This document shows positions 19,701-28,504 of a DNA stretch of 64,000 nucleotides, piece after piece. Location of the stretch: positions 56,476-120,475 of the forward strand of contig CAMOIU010000001.1 in assembly GCA_946616295.1 (NCBI GenBank). Reading direction: 5' to 3'. This DNA is from CAG-791 sp002392385. GTDB lineage: Bacteria > Bacillota > Clostridia > Lachnospirales > Lachnospiraceae. The notes beneath the pieces are model-generated. The model was not told where the DNA came from. It saw nothing but the letters and a program-made list of their open reading frames with translations, and did not search any database. Position 1 is the stretch's first letter. Each line of letters begins with the position of its first letter. The translations under genes and the position numbers were made by a program.

Positions 19701-22622
19701 GCTGCCTATACGTTTGCCGTCGATATGTCTAAAGTTCCGATCCCCGAGGAATTGACAGGACTTCTGTATATGCTTCCGGGAGGAGATCAGAACGGACGGA
19801 CAGCATGGGATTTTATGCTCCAGCTGGCAGAAAGGATCAGTCCTCTCACGACGGTTACTGTCAAAGTCCAGATCCCGGAGGGATTTGAGGCGGACATTCG
19901 TGATTTGCGCCTTGTCAATGAGTACATAGAAATGACATCGGCTGAAGTGGTTGGCAATGAGCTCACGGTCCTGTGCCATTTCAAAGAGCAGTCGGAACCT
20001 ATTAATCCGGCAGCTGCCAATCCGCTGTGTGTCCTGAGCGGGTTTAGAATGTCTCCTGCTGAGGATGCCGTATGGGATGAAGACGAGACCCTGACAGCTG
20101 TGCTGACTGGAGAACTCTCCTATGATATTTACGCGCATTTCCATATTCTGAAGTCTCTTGCACAGCAGGAAGAGTATCAGACTCAGTATGGTCTGTATCC
20201 GTATGACAACAGCAAGAATAATCCGGGAGATTACGGCGCTCATTTCATGAAAGATATCCTTGATTTCGAGGATTCTTATAAACTGGATCGTTCAAGGAGA
20301 AACGGGTGGGCGAGAGAAAACGGAGTCTGGTCCTACTATGAGGATGGAAAGGCACTCACAGGAGCGCATGAGCTGCCGAGCCCGATCGATGGAGAAGACG
20401 GGGAATACTGGTATGACTTCGGCACTTCGGGCACCTGCGACGGAAAACTGACCGGCATCTTTGAGTACGAGGGAGAACATTACTACGCTCGGCTCGGTCT
20501 TCTGGTCACGGGATGGCAGTCTATTGCCGCGGACGACGGAGAATCCTATTTCTATTATTTCGACAAGAATGACGGCAGAATGTATACAGGCGTCCGGGAT
20601 GTGGACAGTCTGACTTATACATTCAACGATGAAGGGCAGCTGATCCGGGGCGCCTTCCGCACCAACAAGGACGGCACGAAATACTTTGTTGCCGGCGAGT
20701 CTTTGTTCAGACGGTTCATCACTTTGGAAGAGGGGACGTACTGGCTGGATGTGAACGGATATGTCGCGCATGGAAATGACCATACGGTGACGACCAATGT
20801 CAAGGATGTCACCTGGTATCACTTTGATGAAGAGACAGGTCTGCTGACTGGAGTCTGCAGTGGCATTTTCACATATCACGACGAACTGTATTACAGTGAC
20901 GAGAACGGCAAGGTGGTTTTCGGTGCTGTTAAGGTGGATGACGGAATAGTATTCTGCGGTACACTGGGCAAGCTCTATGTGAATCAGAGCTGTTATATTG
21001 ACAATTCAACGCCGTGTTATAACTGCTCTCTTGAAACCGGTAAGTATTGGTGTGGTGAGGACGGATATATTGTCTCGGACGGATTTGTTGAAATTGAGGG
21101 AAGCACCTATTATTTCAGCAATTACAACAGAGCAAAAGGATTCACAAAGATCGGAGACGATTATTATCTTTTCAACTCCGGAAACGGCAAGATGTACAAA
21201 AATGCCAAGATGTGGGTGCCTGCGAATTCCTACGGAATTGAACCCGGCATGCATGATTTCCTGGAAGACGGCAGAATGTTCATTCCGGATCTGGAGAATG
21301 GCAAGAAAGCTATCATCAATGAGAACGGCAAGCTGTATTTCACTGTCGACGGGGTAAAACTCACCAACGGTCTCAATGAACTCGACGGAGAGTACTATTA
21401 CGCCCAAAACAATGGAGAACTGGTCACCGGTAAAACGATCTGGGTCAGCCAGAAGAATGGACTTATTCCTGAAAAGGGAGATTATCACTACTTCGATGAA
21501 GAAGGGAAGATGCTGCAGACCGGCTTTGTGACCGGAGGAGACGGGTACACATACTATTATCAGGAAAATGTACTGGCGCTTGGATTCACCAAGATCGGGG
21601 ATGATTATTACCTGTTTAATGCCGGAAGCGGAAAGATGTACAAAGACGGTTCATTTTGGGTACCTGCAAATGATTACGGTATTGAACCTGGCATGCATGT
21701 TTTCGGCGAAGACGGCAGGATGTTTATTCCGGATCTGGAGAACGGGCAGAAAGCCATTAAAGAGGAGAATGGAAAACTCTATTTTACTATTGATGGCGTG
21801 AAGATGACCAACGGATTGAACGAACTTGACGGAGAGTACTACTATGCCCAGAGCAATGGTGTACTGGTCACAGGTAAAACGATCTGGGTCAGCCAGAAGA
21901 ATGGACTGATTCCCGAAAAGGGAGACTATCATTACTTCGATGAAGAAGGGAAGATGCTGCAGACCGGCTTTGTGACCGGAGGAGACGGGTACACCTATTA
22001 TTATCAGGAAAATGTACTGGCTCTTGGATTCACAAAGGTCGGGGATGATTATTACCTGTTCAATGCCGGCAGCGGAAAGATGTACAAAAATGCCAGTATG
22101 TGGGTACAGGCCAATCCTTATGGGATCGAGCCCGGGATGCATGATTTTCTGGAAGACGGCAGGATGTTTATTCCGGATCTGGAGAACGGGCAGAAAGTTA
22201 TTAAAGAGGAGAATGGGAAACTCTATTTTACTGTCGATGGCGTGAAAATGACCAACGGATTGAATGAACTTGACGGAGAGTACTACTATGCCCAGAGTAA
22301 TGGTGTGCTGGTCACAGGTAAAACGATCTGGGTCAGCCAGAAGAATGGACTGATTCCCGAAAAGGGAGACTATCATTACTTCGATGAAGAAGGGAAGATG
22401 CTGCAGACCGGCTTTGTGACCGGAGGAGACGGGTACACCTATTATTATCAGGAAAATGTACTGGCTCTTGGATTCACAAAGGTCGGGGACGATTATTACC
22501 TGTTCAATGCCGGAAGCGGAAAGATGTACAAAGACGGTTCATATTGGGTTCCTGCAAATACATACGGGGTTGAACCCGGGATGCACCGATTTGACCCGGA
22601 TGGTATCATGCAAGTTGATTGA
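16734..22622 (+). CDS. Secreted phosphodiester glycosidase (NAGPA-type) with cell-wall-binding repeats
   Basis: A 1962-residue secreted protein. The signal peptide (about 1-29, ending TYAAEA) is followed by an acidic Glu/Ser-rich linker (about 30-155), an unassigned domain, and an NAGPA-type phosphodiester glycosidase domain (about 513-697) with VNADFY and NLDGGGSST, the family's conserved Asn/Asp motifs. In animals this family removes N-acetylglucosamine from a phosphodiester; bacterial members are thought to cut sugar-1-phosphodiesters. An Ig-like domain follows (about 700-800), and aromatic cell-wall-binding repeats fill roughly 1190-1962. The ATG at 16734 is preferred over GTG 16638 and ATG 16710 because it opens directly on the signal peptide, with AAGGAAAG nine bases upstream. 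It probably acts on the co-encoded glycan (inference). Confidence 0.83.
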   Translation: MKKKYSLKKLSILLAACLLLGSCPTGTYAAEASVEEPAIEQEQEKEEEPSEADSQIPASEEPSQAPDNGQDADEQLSEGGSPESGLSGQETDDGSEQEKEPVSEQGAEQVTEPSATEGDGENEELTESDEEITEEDSEEEETETGSVPSDPISSYSDFIKSLTELETYAREYADEHAGEDPNALVINFIRCGVEKYTSGTWTTFCGEEKTAFTTFVAEKDVENATEASRLRKLETFTLPNGDRVEFAHMFGCMDMAYHTGNQNTADLGSWVGDLCDLVQLAHNGGVSGTVEQMAEEIRTNNSKYFLYDDPHSHSFGRQDLYADLDAYYILRNLSGSGSISAVMKKYYTGNLTDKNRAVYFIDHRLGGASTRAEIRLKVYEIYQGNEGAHTLEGTYLPDGVNADVRQACCYAFADYLYETAKGSLENSYYTLISTEKSNPAPGVTQEIKTAVTQDNKQIVYYIAKADITRSDISVHANYNNNDGTSWGMSRVSDQMKAAEKRHSNPEDEEHYTPNYSAVIGVNADFYNMSTGVPSGPLVMEGIQYHDIGTGNFFGIKKDGTPIIGGKAEWDANKNDLEEAVGASVWLVRNGEIAVTATSNYYNDRASRTAVGITYDGRVVLMVLDGRQEPYSCGGSAIEIAQIMQDAGCVSAVNLDGGGSSTFAGKAEGSDEIKVINRPSDGYERSVSSSLMVVSAAKPSNEFDHAVVSADYDYLTVGSELEIQATGVTVTGGATDLPEDTSLQSTDESIGTISEDSVFTAKAPGDVQIRVISGDGEVLGSKTMHVVDPTELHFSKESINAVYGEPVALPLEALYKGNPVKINPNDVTFGYLKVTLTSIGNVEGSAVNSTRTELVFDYPEAGTIDGFEFTPADGEDRVRTLTVGAVLTSKLNEFQQTVATEYQSAYQEAIANGFTASDAALQAEARAVNKALDTAARLSIYMYSADEATFDFEDATGENGIIAWKRDISNSTYNESEQTYSIIDPEQPAEAAYTFAVDMSKVPIPEELTGLLYMLPGGDQNGRTAWDFMLQLAERISPLTTVTVKVQIPEGFEADIRDLRLVNEYIEMTSAEVVGNELTVLCHFKEQSEPINPAAANPLCVLSGFRMSPAEDAVWDEDETLTAVLTGELSYDIYAHFHILKSLAQQEEYQTQYGLYPYDNSKNNPGDYGAHFMKDILDFEDSYKLDRSRRNGWARENGVWSYYEDGKALTGAHELPSPIDGEDGEYWYDFGTSGTCDGKLTGIFEYEGEHYYARLGLLVTGWQSIAADDGESYFYYFDKNDGRMYTGVRDVDSLTYTFNDEGQLIRGAFRTNKDGTKYFVAGESLFRRFITLEEGTYWLDVNGYVAHGNDHTVTTNVKDVTWYHFDEETGLLTGVCSGIFTYHDELYYSDENGKVVFGAVKVDDGIVFCGTLGKLYVNQSCYIDNSTPCYNCSLETGKYWCGEDGYIVSDGFVEIEGSTYYFSNYNRAKGFTKIGDDYYLFNSGNGKMYKNAKMWVPANSYGIEPGMHDFLEDGRMFIPDLENGKKAIINENGKLYFTVDGVKLTNGLNELDGEYYYAQNNGELVTGKTIWVSQKNGLIPEKGDYHYFDEEGKMLQTGFVTGGDGYTYYYQENVLALGFTKIGDDYYLFNAGSGKMYKDGSFWVPANDYGIEPGMHVFGEDGRMFIPDLENGQKAIKEENGKLYFTIDGVKMTNGLNELDGEYYYAQSNGVLVTGKTIWVSQKNGLIPEKGDYHYFDEEGKMLQTGFVTGGDGYTYYYQENVLALGFTKVGDDYYLFNAGSGKMYKNASMWVQANPYGIEPGMHDFLEDGRMFIPDLENGQKVIKEENGKLYFTVDGVKMTNGLNELDGEYYYAQSNGVLVTGKTIWVSQKNGLIPEKGDYHYFDEEGKMLQTGFVTGGDGYTYYYQENVLALGFTKVGDDYYLFNAGSGKMYKDGSYWVPANTYGVEPGMHRFDPDGIMQVD
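21138..22619 (+). repeat. 444-bp higher-order cell-wall-binding repeat (three copies plus part)
   Basis: The unit beginning with the GFTK-I/V-GDDYY codons recurs at 21138, 21582, 22026 and 22470, an exact 444-base (148-codon) period; the last copy is partial. Copies two and three are almost identical in DNA, so this array is an active recombination site. The unit is homologous to the 441-bp repeat in the preceding giant gene. Confidence 0.87.
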
Positions 22623-22643
22623 GTGCAGAAATAGTTTCCAGTC

Positions 22644-22678
22644 ATACGGGGCTTTGCGTATTCCGTAAAGCCCCGTAT
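22644..22678 (+). terminator. Perfect 12-bp stem between giant gene 2 and the glycosyltransferases
   Basis: ATACGGGGCTTT (22644-22655) pairs perfectly with AAAGCCCCGTAT (22667-22678) around an 11-base loop. No T-run follows. It ends ten bases before the next start codon, so it may limit read-through or hinder initiation of the downstream glycosyltransferase. Confidence 0.65.
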
Positions 22679-22688
22679 CTATACGGAT

Positions 22689-23480
22689 ATGAAAGTAGAA
22701 ACACTGGTAGCCACCATTGATCAGGAAGACTTTTCTCTGGTGTCGAAAATGAATATTCAAACAGACGCGCTTATTGCCAACCAGTGCAGGCGCACATCTA
22801 CAGAATCCTTCAGTATGAACGGAAAGGCGGTCACATTTCTGAACACGCAGGACAGAGGCGTGGGAAAGAACAGGAATCTGCTGCTGCAGAATGCGTCTTC
22901 AGATATTTGTGTCCTCGCAGATGATGATATGCGCTTTATAGACGGCTATGAAAAAACGGTAATTAATGCTTTTGAAGAATGCCCGCAGGCGGATCTTCTT
23001 GTATTTAATCTGATTGAAAAGATTCCGCGCCGTTTTATAAACCGGAAGATCAAAAGAGTCGGCTGGACTGAATATGCCAGATATGGTGCAGCACGAATTG
23101 CCTTCAGAAGAAGAAAGATCATTGAGGCCCAAATTCATTTCAGTCTTCTGTTTGGTGGTGGCGCAAAGTTTGGTTCCGGAGAAGATACCATCTTCCTAAA
23201 AGAGTGCATGGAAAGGGGGCTTAAGATATATTCAATGCCCTATGCTCTCGCAGAGATTGACCAGACAGCGGAATCGACATGGTTCTCGGGGTATGATCAA
23301 AAACTGTTTCACGACAAAGGGGCACTTTACCGATGTCTTCATCCTGTTATGTGGCCTGTGTTTGCACTTCGATATCTGCTTCGCAAACGGGATAAGATCA
23401 GAGGAAACATGACGCTTCTTCAGGCGGCAATGTACATGTGGCAGGGGAGCGTGGACTATTCTTCGCTTACGGAGGCATAA
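22689..23480 (+). CDS. Glycosyltransferase family 2-like protein
   Basis: A 263-residue cytoplasmic glycosyltransferase of the kind common in Clostridia polysaccharide loci. It has an N-terminal strand VETLVATID, a GVGKNRNLLL motif, the acidic metal-binding ICVLADDDM (about residue 77) and a FGGGAKFGSGEDTIFL block typical of this subfamily. The start ATG at 22689 lies only ten bases after a strong hairpin and lacks a clear ribosome binding site, so its translation may be low or controlled. The next gene begins four bases after its stop. Confidence 0.8.
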   Translation: MKVETLVATIDQEDFSLVSKMNIQTDALIANQCRRTSTESFSMNGKAVTFLNTQDRGVGKNRNLLLQNASSDICVLADDDMRFIDGYEKTVINAFEECPQADLLVFNLIEKIPRRFINRKIKRVGWTEYARYGAARIAFRRRKIIEAQIHFSLLFGGGAKFGSGEDTIFLKECMERGLKIYSMPYALAEIDQTAESTWFSGYDQKLFHDKGALYRCLHPVMWPVFALRYLLRKRDKIRGNMTLLQAAMYMWQGSVDYSSLTEA

Positions 23481-23483
23481 GAA

Positions 23484-24449
23484 GTGAGATTCAGTATTGT
23501 TATGCCGGTCTATAATTCGGCTCAGTACCTGGATGCCGGCATAGCGTCTGTTCTATGTCAGGAGTACCCCGATTGGGAGTTACTGATCATCGATGATGGG
23601 TCGATGGATCACAGTCTGGAAATAATTAATCAATATGCGGCCAAAGACGAGAGACTCCGAGTATTCCACCAAGAGAATAGTGGTCAGTTTTATGCAAGAC
23701 AGAAGGGAATCGAAAACGCAGAAGGTGAATATATACTGTTTCTCGACAGTGACGATGAGTTAAAGAGAAACTGTCTTTCCAGACTATGCGAGGAAATAGG
23801 CACAGAAGAGCCGGATATTGTTGTCTTTGTAGGAGAGGTCTTTGATCGTGAACGGAACACAGTGAGGCCTCTTGGCTCTCTGGGCGAGAAAAAGGAGTGG
23901 CTTTCGCTATGGTCCGTAAGGGAGAAACTCCTTACGTCAGATCAACTGAATTCTCTATGCTTTAAAGCTTTTAAACGAGAATTATTTGAAGGAGATCCAG
24001 CTGATTATACGGCCTTTCGGGGGACTCATTACGGTGAAGACAAAGCGCGTCTGATGTATCCGATGACTAAAGCTGATAAAATCCTGTATCTTCCGGACGT
24101 GCTTTACAGATACAACTATCGTCCGGACAGTACTATGCATGGATATGATTTGAATCAGGCTGACAAAGTGCTGGCGGTACAATTGTTTTCTTTACTGAAG
24201 AAATATATGTACGTGTGGGGGATGGAGGGAACCCTTTGCAGCGAGCGTTTTGAAGCATATGTGATAAGAACAGTATTGTCGGCATATTACGGATTGCGCA
24301 GAAAATGCACTAACAGGAGGCAACGACAGGATCTACGTCAATATCCCTGGGAAGAAGCTGCACAGATTAAAAGATTCCGTCACCTCATGAACAAAGAACT
24401 CAGCATGAGAGATCGCATCAGGCTTTTTTTGTTTTATTTGAGGTTTTAA
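23484..24449 (+). CDS. Family 2 glycosyltransferase
   Basis: A 321-residue GT-A glycosyltransferase with FSIVMPVYNSAQYLDAGI at the N-terminus, LLIIDDGSMD, and LFLDSDDELK as the metal-binding motif (about residues 88-97). The GTG start at 23484 is supported by GGAGG (23471-23475) eight bases upstream. The C-terminal part is basic and probably lies against the membrane. It adds one sugar to the repeat unit; linkage unknown. Confidence 0.87.
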   Translation: MRFSIVMPVYNSAQYLDAGIASVLCQEYPDWELLIIDDGSMDHSLEIINQYAAKDERLRVFHQENSGQFYARQKGIENAEGEYILFLDSDDELKRNCLSRLCEEIGTEEPDIVVFVGEVFDRERNTVRPLGSLGEKKEWLSLWSVREKLLTSDQLNSLCFKAFKRELFEGDPADYTAFRGTHYGEDKARLMYPMTKADKILYLPDVLYRYNYRPDSTMHGYDLNQADKVLAVQLFSLLKKYMYVWGMEGTLCSERFEAYVIRTVLSAYYGLRRKCTNRRQRQDLRQYPWEEAAQIKRFRHLMNKELSMRDRIRLFLFYLRF

Positions 24450-24450
24450 A

Positions 24451-25968
24451 TTGGCAGGTCGTGTACACATAATGGAGAATCATTTGAACAGAGCCAAACT
24501 GAATATTGTATCTTCTCTGATCAATCAGCTTGTCACGACTGTGTGCGGTATCATCATACCACGTATTCTGATAGTTACTTACGGATCAGAAGCCTATGGT
24601 ATGTCTGTTTCTATCACTCAGTTTCTGTCATACATATCCCTTCTGGAGGGCGGAATAGGCGCAGTAGCGCGTGCCAAATTGTACAGCCCGTTAACTAAAA
24701 ATGATAACTATGGAATTAGTGTTGTATACGGTGCGGAAAAACGTTTTTTCTTTCATGTGGCTGAATTGTTTGCTTTGTATAGTCTGTTCTTGGGAGCAGC
24801 TTATCGTGATCTGGCACATATAACAGTCTATTCAAGACTATATGTTTTCTCTTTTGTCCTTATCATCAGCATGGCTACCCTTGCTAAATATATGGGTGGT
24901 CTTGCCAATTTGACGCTGATTGTCGCTGATCAGAAGCAGTATGTTCATAATTTTATGGCAATGACAGTTACCATTGCTAATGCTGTTATTGTATTGATGA
25001 TGGCACATTGTAGATTTGATCTGATCTGGGTCAAGCTGGGAAGCAGTATCATATTCATTATCCGGCCATGGATGCTCGCTTTATATGTGAGAAAGCATTA
25101 TAACCTCGTACCCGTTGATGACAAGGATACCAGAGATGTTCTGAATCAGAAATGGACGGGGATCGGTCAACATATTGCCTATTTTCTGCACAGGAATACA
25201 GACATAGTTCTCCTGACTCTGTTTGCGGACCTGCGTCTTGTGGCTGTTTATTCCGTGTATAGCCTTGTGGTAAACAGCATTCGTACGATAACAGAATCGT
25301 TTTCCAGTGGAATGGAGGCTGTATTCGGTGAGTTTATTGCTGCAGATAATAAAGGACGGCTGATCCGTGCGTATTATAAATATCAAACATTAATGGACAG
25401 CGCGTCATTGATCCTGTTTTCATGTACCGGATCGTTGATCGTGCCCTTTGTAATCCTTTATACAGAGGGAATTGCCGACGCTGATTATAAACAACCGATC
25501 TTTGCATTGATACTTGTTCTGGCGGAAGCAGTCAACTGTATTGTACTGCCTTGCGCCAGTCTTCCGATAGCTGCAGACCAACTGAAAAGAAGTCGTATAG
25601 GCGCTTATGGTGAAGCAGTCATTAATATCGTACTATCCTGCATACTGATTCGATGGAGTCCTCTTGTCGGCGTTGCGCTTGGAACTTTAGGAGCAACAGT
25701 TTTTCGAGGGATCTATTACATCTGTTACGCTTCAAGATTCCTGCTTAGAATCAGCGCAAGAAAACTGCTCCTTCGCTTTGCGGCAGTTTGCAGTGTCATA
25801 GGTTTCCTAAGTATAGGAGGAGCCAGAGTATTATCCCTGGTACACATAGAAAGCTATTTTGTATGGCTGTGTTATGGAGTATTGGTCTTTGCAATTGTAG
25901 CCATACCTATGCTTCTTCTGACCAGATGGTCTTTAAAAACTGCTGAGCAGAGAGATATCAAGCAATGA
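24451..25968 (+). CDS. Wzx-type polysaccharide flippase
   Basis: A 505-residue MATE/MOP-superfamily transporter with about 12-14 membrane segments, beginning with the typical amphipathic N-terminus (NIVSSLINQLVTTVCGIIIPRILI) that marks polysaccharide flippases. It would move the undecaprenyl-linked repeat unit across the membrane. The start is TTG at 24451 (GAGG seven bases before) or ATG at 24472 (no clear ribosome binding site). Its stop overlaps the next start as ATGA. Confidence 0.87.
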   Translation: MAGRVHIMENHLNRAKLNIVSSLINQLVTTVCGIIIPRILIVTYGSEAYGMSVSITQFLSYISLLEGGIGAVARAKLYSPLTKNDNYGISVVYGAEKRFFFHVAELFALYSLFLGAAYRDLAHITVYSRLYVFSFVLIISMATLAKYMGGLANLTLIVADQKQYVHNFMAMTVTIANAVIVLMMAHCRFDLIWVKLGSSIIFIIRPWMLALYVRKHYNLVPVDDKDTRDVLNQKWTGIGQHIAYFLHRNTDIVLLTLFADLRLVAVYSVYSLVVNSIRTITESFSSGMEAVFGEFIAADNKGRLIRAYYKYQTLMDSASLILFSCTGSLIVPFVILYTEGIADADYKQPIFALILVLAEAVNCIVLPCASLPIAADQLKRSRIGAYGEAVINIVLSCILIRWSPLVGVALGTLGATVFRGIYYICYASRFLLRISARKLLLRFAAVCSVIGFLSIGGARVLSLVHIESYFVWLCYGVLVFAIVAIPMLLLTRWSLKTAEQRDIKQ

Positions 25969-27143
25969 CAAAAATCCTGATAGTCAATAACAATCTTCAT
26001 ATGGGCGGAGTTCAGAAGGCACTCGTTAATCTGCTGAATGAGGTGTCGGGTGATTATGATATCACATTATTATTGTTCTATGATGGGGGTGAGCTCCGAG
26101 AAAGTGTGCCTGATCGGGTGAAGATCATTACAGCTTCAGGAGCCTTCCGGTATTTGGGGATGAGCAGAAGTGATGCCCGGGACCCTGTGGAATTGGCTGT
26201 CAGAAATCTCTATGCCGGTATTGGCAGGGTTTTTGGAATGGACAGACTTCTCAAGCTTCTTTTCCCTTTTCAGAGAATGATCACAGGATATGATATTGTG
26301 ATCTCTTTTCTTCACAGTGGGAGAAGGAGAGTGTTCTATGGTGGGTGTAATGAATTTGTACTTCGGTGTGTAAGTGCAAAGAGGAAAATCACTTTCCTGC
26401 ATTGTGATTACAGTAAGATACGAGCGGACTCACTCTATAATCGGAAAATCTACAGCCAGTTTGAAAGAATCATTGCCTGCTCTGATGGCTGCAGACAGGC
26501 ATTTCTCCACGTCATGCCGGAATATTCCGGAAAGACGGCCGTTGTGAAGAATTTTCAGTGCTTTACATCGATTAAGCATATGGCTGAAATCAGCCCGGTT
26601 TCTCTGCCAGAGGACGGTCTGAACATCCTCACCGTGGCCAGATTCGGAAAAGAAAAAGGCATACTGAGGGCTATTGAAGCCATTGATAAGCTTGGGGGGA
26701 ATTACGCACTTCGATACTTCATTATAGGTGATGGAATACAGTTCAGAGAAGCGGAGAATATGATCGGTGATCTGAATTTGAAAGGAAGAGTAATTCTTCT
26801 GGGATCAATGGACAATCCATATGGATATATGCAGGCCGCGGATCTGTTACTGATACCTTCTGTCTCTGAAGCAGCTCCGATGGTCATCATGGAAGCAGCC
26901 TGCCTTGGAACTCCGATCCTTTCCACGGAGACCTCTTCTGCACAAGAAATGATATCGGAATGCAAGTTAGGGTGGGTGTGTGAGAATTCTGTAGAAGGGC
27001 TATGCGAGGGAATCAGAGAAAGACTGGAAGACATTGTTTCTGTGCGCAATATGAGAGAAGATCTCCGAACGAGATTATTCGATAACAGAGAGGCAGCTGC
27101 TCAATTTCAGGAGTATGTAGTTTCCAATGAACAATATAGCTAA
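25965..27143 (+). CDS. Family 4 glycosyltransferase
   Basis: A 392-residue GT-B enzyme. The N-terminal NNNLHMGGVQKALVNLL segment is the acceptor-side glycine-rich loop, and the C-terminal half shows ILTVARFGKEKGI, IIGDG and IPSVSEAAPMVIMEAACLGTPI, which includes the nucleotide-sugar-binding EX7E-like region of GT4. It overlaps the flippase gene by four bases and the polymerase gene by 17, so the three are translationally coupled. Confidence 0.9.
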   Translation: MTKILIVNNNLHMGGVQKALVNLLNEVSGDYDITLLLFYDGGELRESVPDRVKIITASGAFRYLGMSRSDARDPVELAVRNLYAGIGRVFGMDRLLKLLFPFQRMITGYDIVISFLHSGRRRVFYGGCNEFVLRCVSAKRKITFLHCDYSKIRADSLYNRKIYSQFERIIACSDGCRQAFLHVMPEYSGKTAVVKNFQCFTSIKHMAEISPVSLPEDGLNILTVARFGKEKGILRAIEAIDKLGGNYALRYFIIGDGIQFREAENMIGDLNLKGRVILLGSMDNPYGYMQAADLLLIPSVSEAAPMVIMEAACLGTPILSTETSSAQEMISECKLGWVCENSVEGLCEGIRERLEDIVSVRNMREDLRTRLFDNREAAAQFQEYVVSNEQYS

Positions 27144-28464
27144 GCCATTATTAGGCAGGAATAAAACAATCCATAAAGAAACAGGGATAATACTATGTAT
27201 GTGTATTGTGATTTCCGGTCTCATATGCATCGGACATATCATAGGCAGCAGACTTGTACTTCTTGTAGGGCTGCTCTTATTCCTTGGCCATGTTCTGTAT
27301 ACGAGTGACCGAAATGTTGCCATTGAAGTATTTCTGTTCTTTCTGCCCTGGAGTCCCCTTTTGAAGTTACGCAAAGGAGAATTCTCCTTTTTTTCAATCG
27401 CCTTGCTGCTGTCATGCCTGTATTGTTTTGTCAAGAACAGATTTTCACTCAAACTTCAGCTCACATTGCTGACAATGAGCCTGTTTGTTATTACATTGAC
27501 AGGGAAAATGATACATGGGAATTCTCCGGATTATGCCTATATATTCTTTTTCTGCATGTTAGCACTATTTCCATGTGTTATAAGAGATGTTCTAAACAAT
27601 ACTTCATTTGATGAACTGACACTGTTTTTTATGACTGGGATTATCACAGCGGCACTGTCTGCACAGCATTTTGCCGGATATCCGAATATAAGAAGCTTTA
27701 TCAGAGTGGATTCCTATTTGACTATCACTCGTTTATCCGGCTACTATGCTGATCCCAATTTCTACTCAGCGCATATCAATGCATGTCTGGCAGGACTGCA
27801 GGTCATGCTGATGAAAAAAAAAGACAGGGTGTCACAAGCTCTGATCATCATGTCTATGATTTTGCTTCTATACTGCGGGATGCTTTCAGCTTCAAAAAGC
27901 TTTATCGTTGTGACGGTTGTTCTGTTTTTGTTCTGGTTTCCGATGCTGCTGAAAAACGAGCATCGAAACAGCATTAGGATCAGACTGTTGGCTGGTTTAT
28001 TAGGAGCTGGGCTTGTAATAGTATCATCCACTTTTTTCAAAGAGCTTTTTCAGGTTTTGGACGCCCGCTTTGCACAGGCATCAAACATTTCTGACCTCAC
28101 AACAGGAAGAACGGATGTATGGATCAAGTATCTGACGGAATTCTCCCGTAATCCGCTGCTTACGATTTTTGGAGAAGGATATTCGAATGTGATTTACGGG
28201 GGTAAGGCATCTCATAATACGTTATTGCAGTTGATTTATCAGTTTGGGGTTACAGGGACATCTGTTTTTATCATATGGTTTTACGGCTTCCTTAAGGAAG
28301 GAGTATCGCAGAACAGGAACACAGAGTATTTAAATGGTGCAGGCATATTGTTGCTGACAGGAGTAGTTCTCCCATGGATGGCACTTGATATCTTGTTCTT
28401 TGACGAGGTTTTTCTTCTTCCGGTATATGCAGTACTTGGCATACTGTATTATTCGGAAGAGTGA
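27127..28464 (+). CDS. Wzy-type polysaccharide polymerase (O-antigen ligase-like)
   Basis: A 445-residue polytopic membrane protein of about 11-12 segments. It has the large extracytoplasmic loop of Wzy/O-antigen ligase-like proteins, including GEGYSNVIYGGKASHNTLLQ (about residues 353-372), a typical HN-containing motif. It would link flipped repeat units outside the membrane. Sequence divergence among polymerases is high, so the assignment rests on topology, this motif and position beside the flippase. Confidence 0.8.
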   Translation: MNNIAKPLLGRNKTIHKETGIILCMCIVISGLICIGHIIGSRLVLLVGLLLFLGHVLYTSDRNVAIEVFLFFLPWSPLLKLRKGEFSFFSIALLLSCLYCFVKNRFSLKLQLTLLTMSLFVITLTGKMIHGNSPDYAYIFFFCMLALFPCVIRDVLNNTSFDELTLFFMTGIITAALSAQHFAGYPNIRSFIRVDSYLTITRLSGYYADPNFYSAHINACLAGLQVMLMKKKDRVSQALIIMSMILLLYCGMLSASKSFIVVTVVLFLFWFPMLLKNEHRNSIRIRLLAGLLGAGLVIVSSTFFKELFQVLDARFAQASNISDLTTGRTDVWIKYLTEFSRNPLLTIFGEGYSNVIYGGKASHNTLLQLIYQFGVTGTSVFIIWFYGFLKEGVSQNRNTEYLNGAGILLLTGVVLPWMALDILFFDEVFLLPVYAVLGILYYSEE

Positions 28465-28504
28465 GGTGGAGAATAATCTGTTGGGTCATTGGTCTGGAGA
28501 AAGC

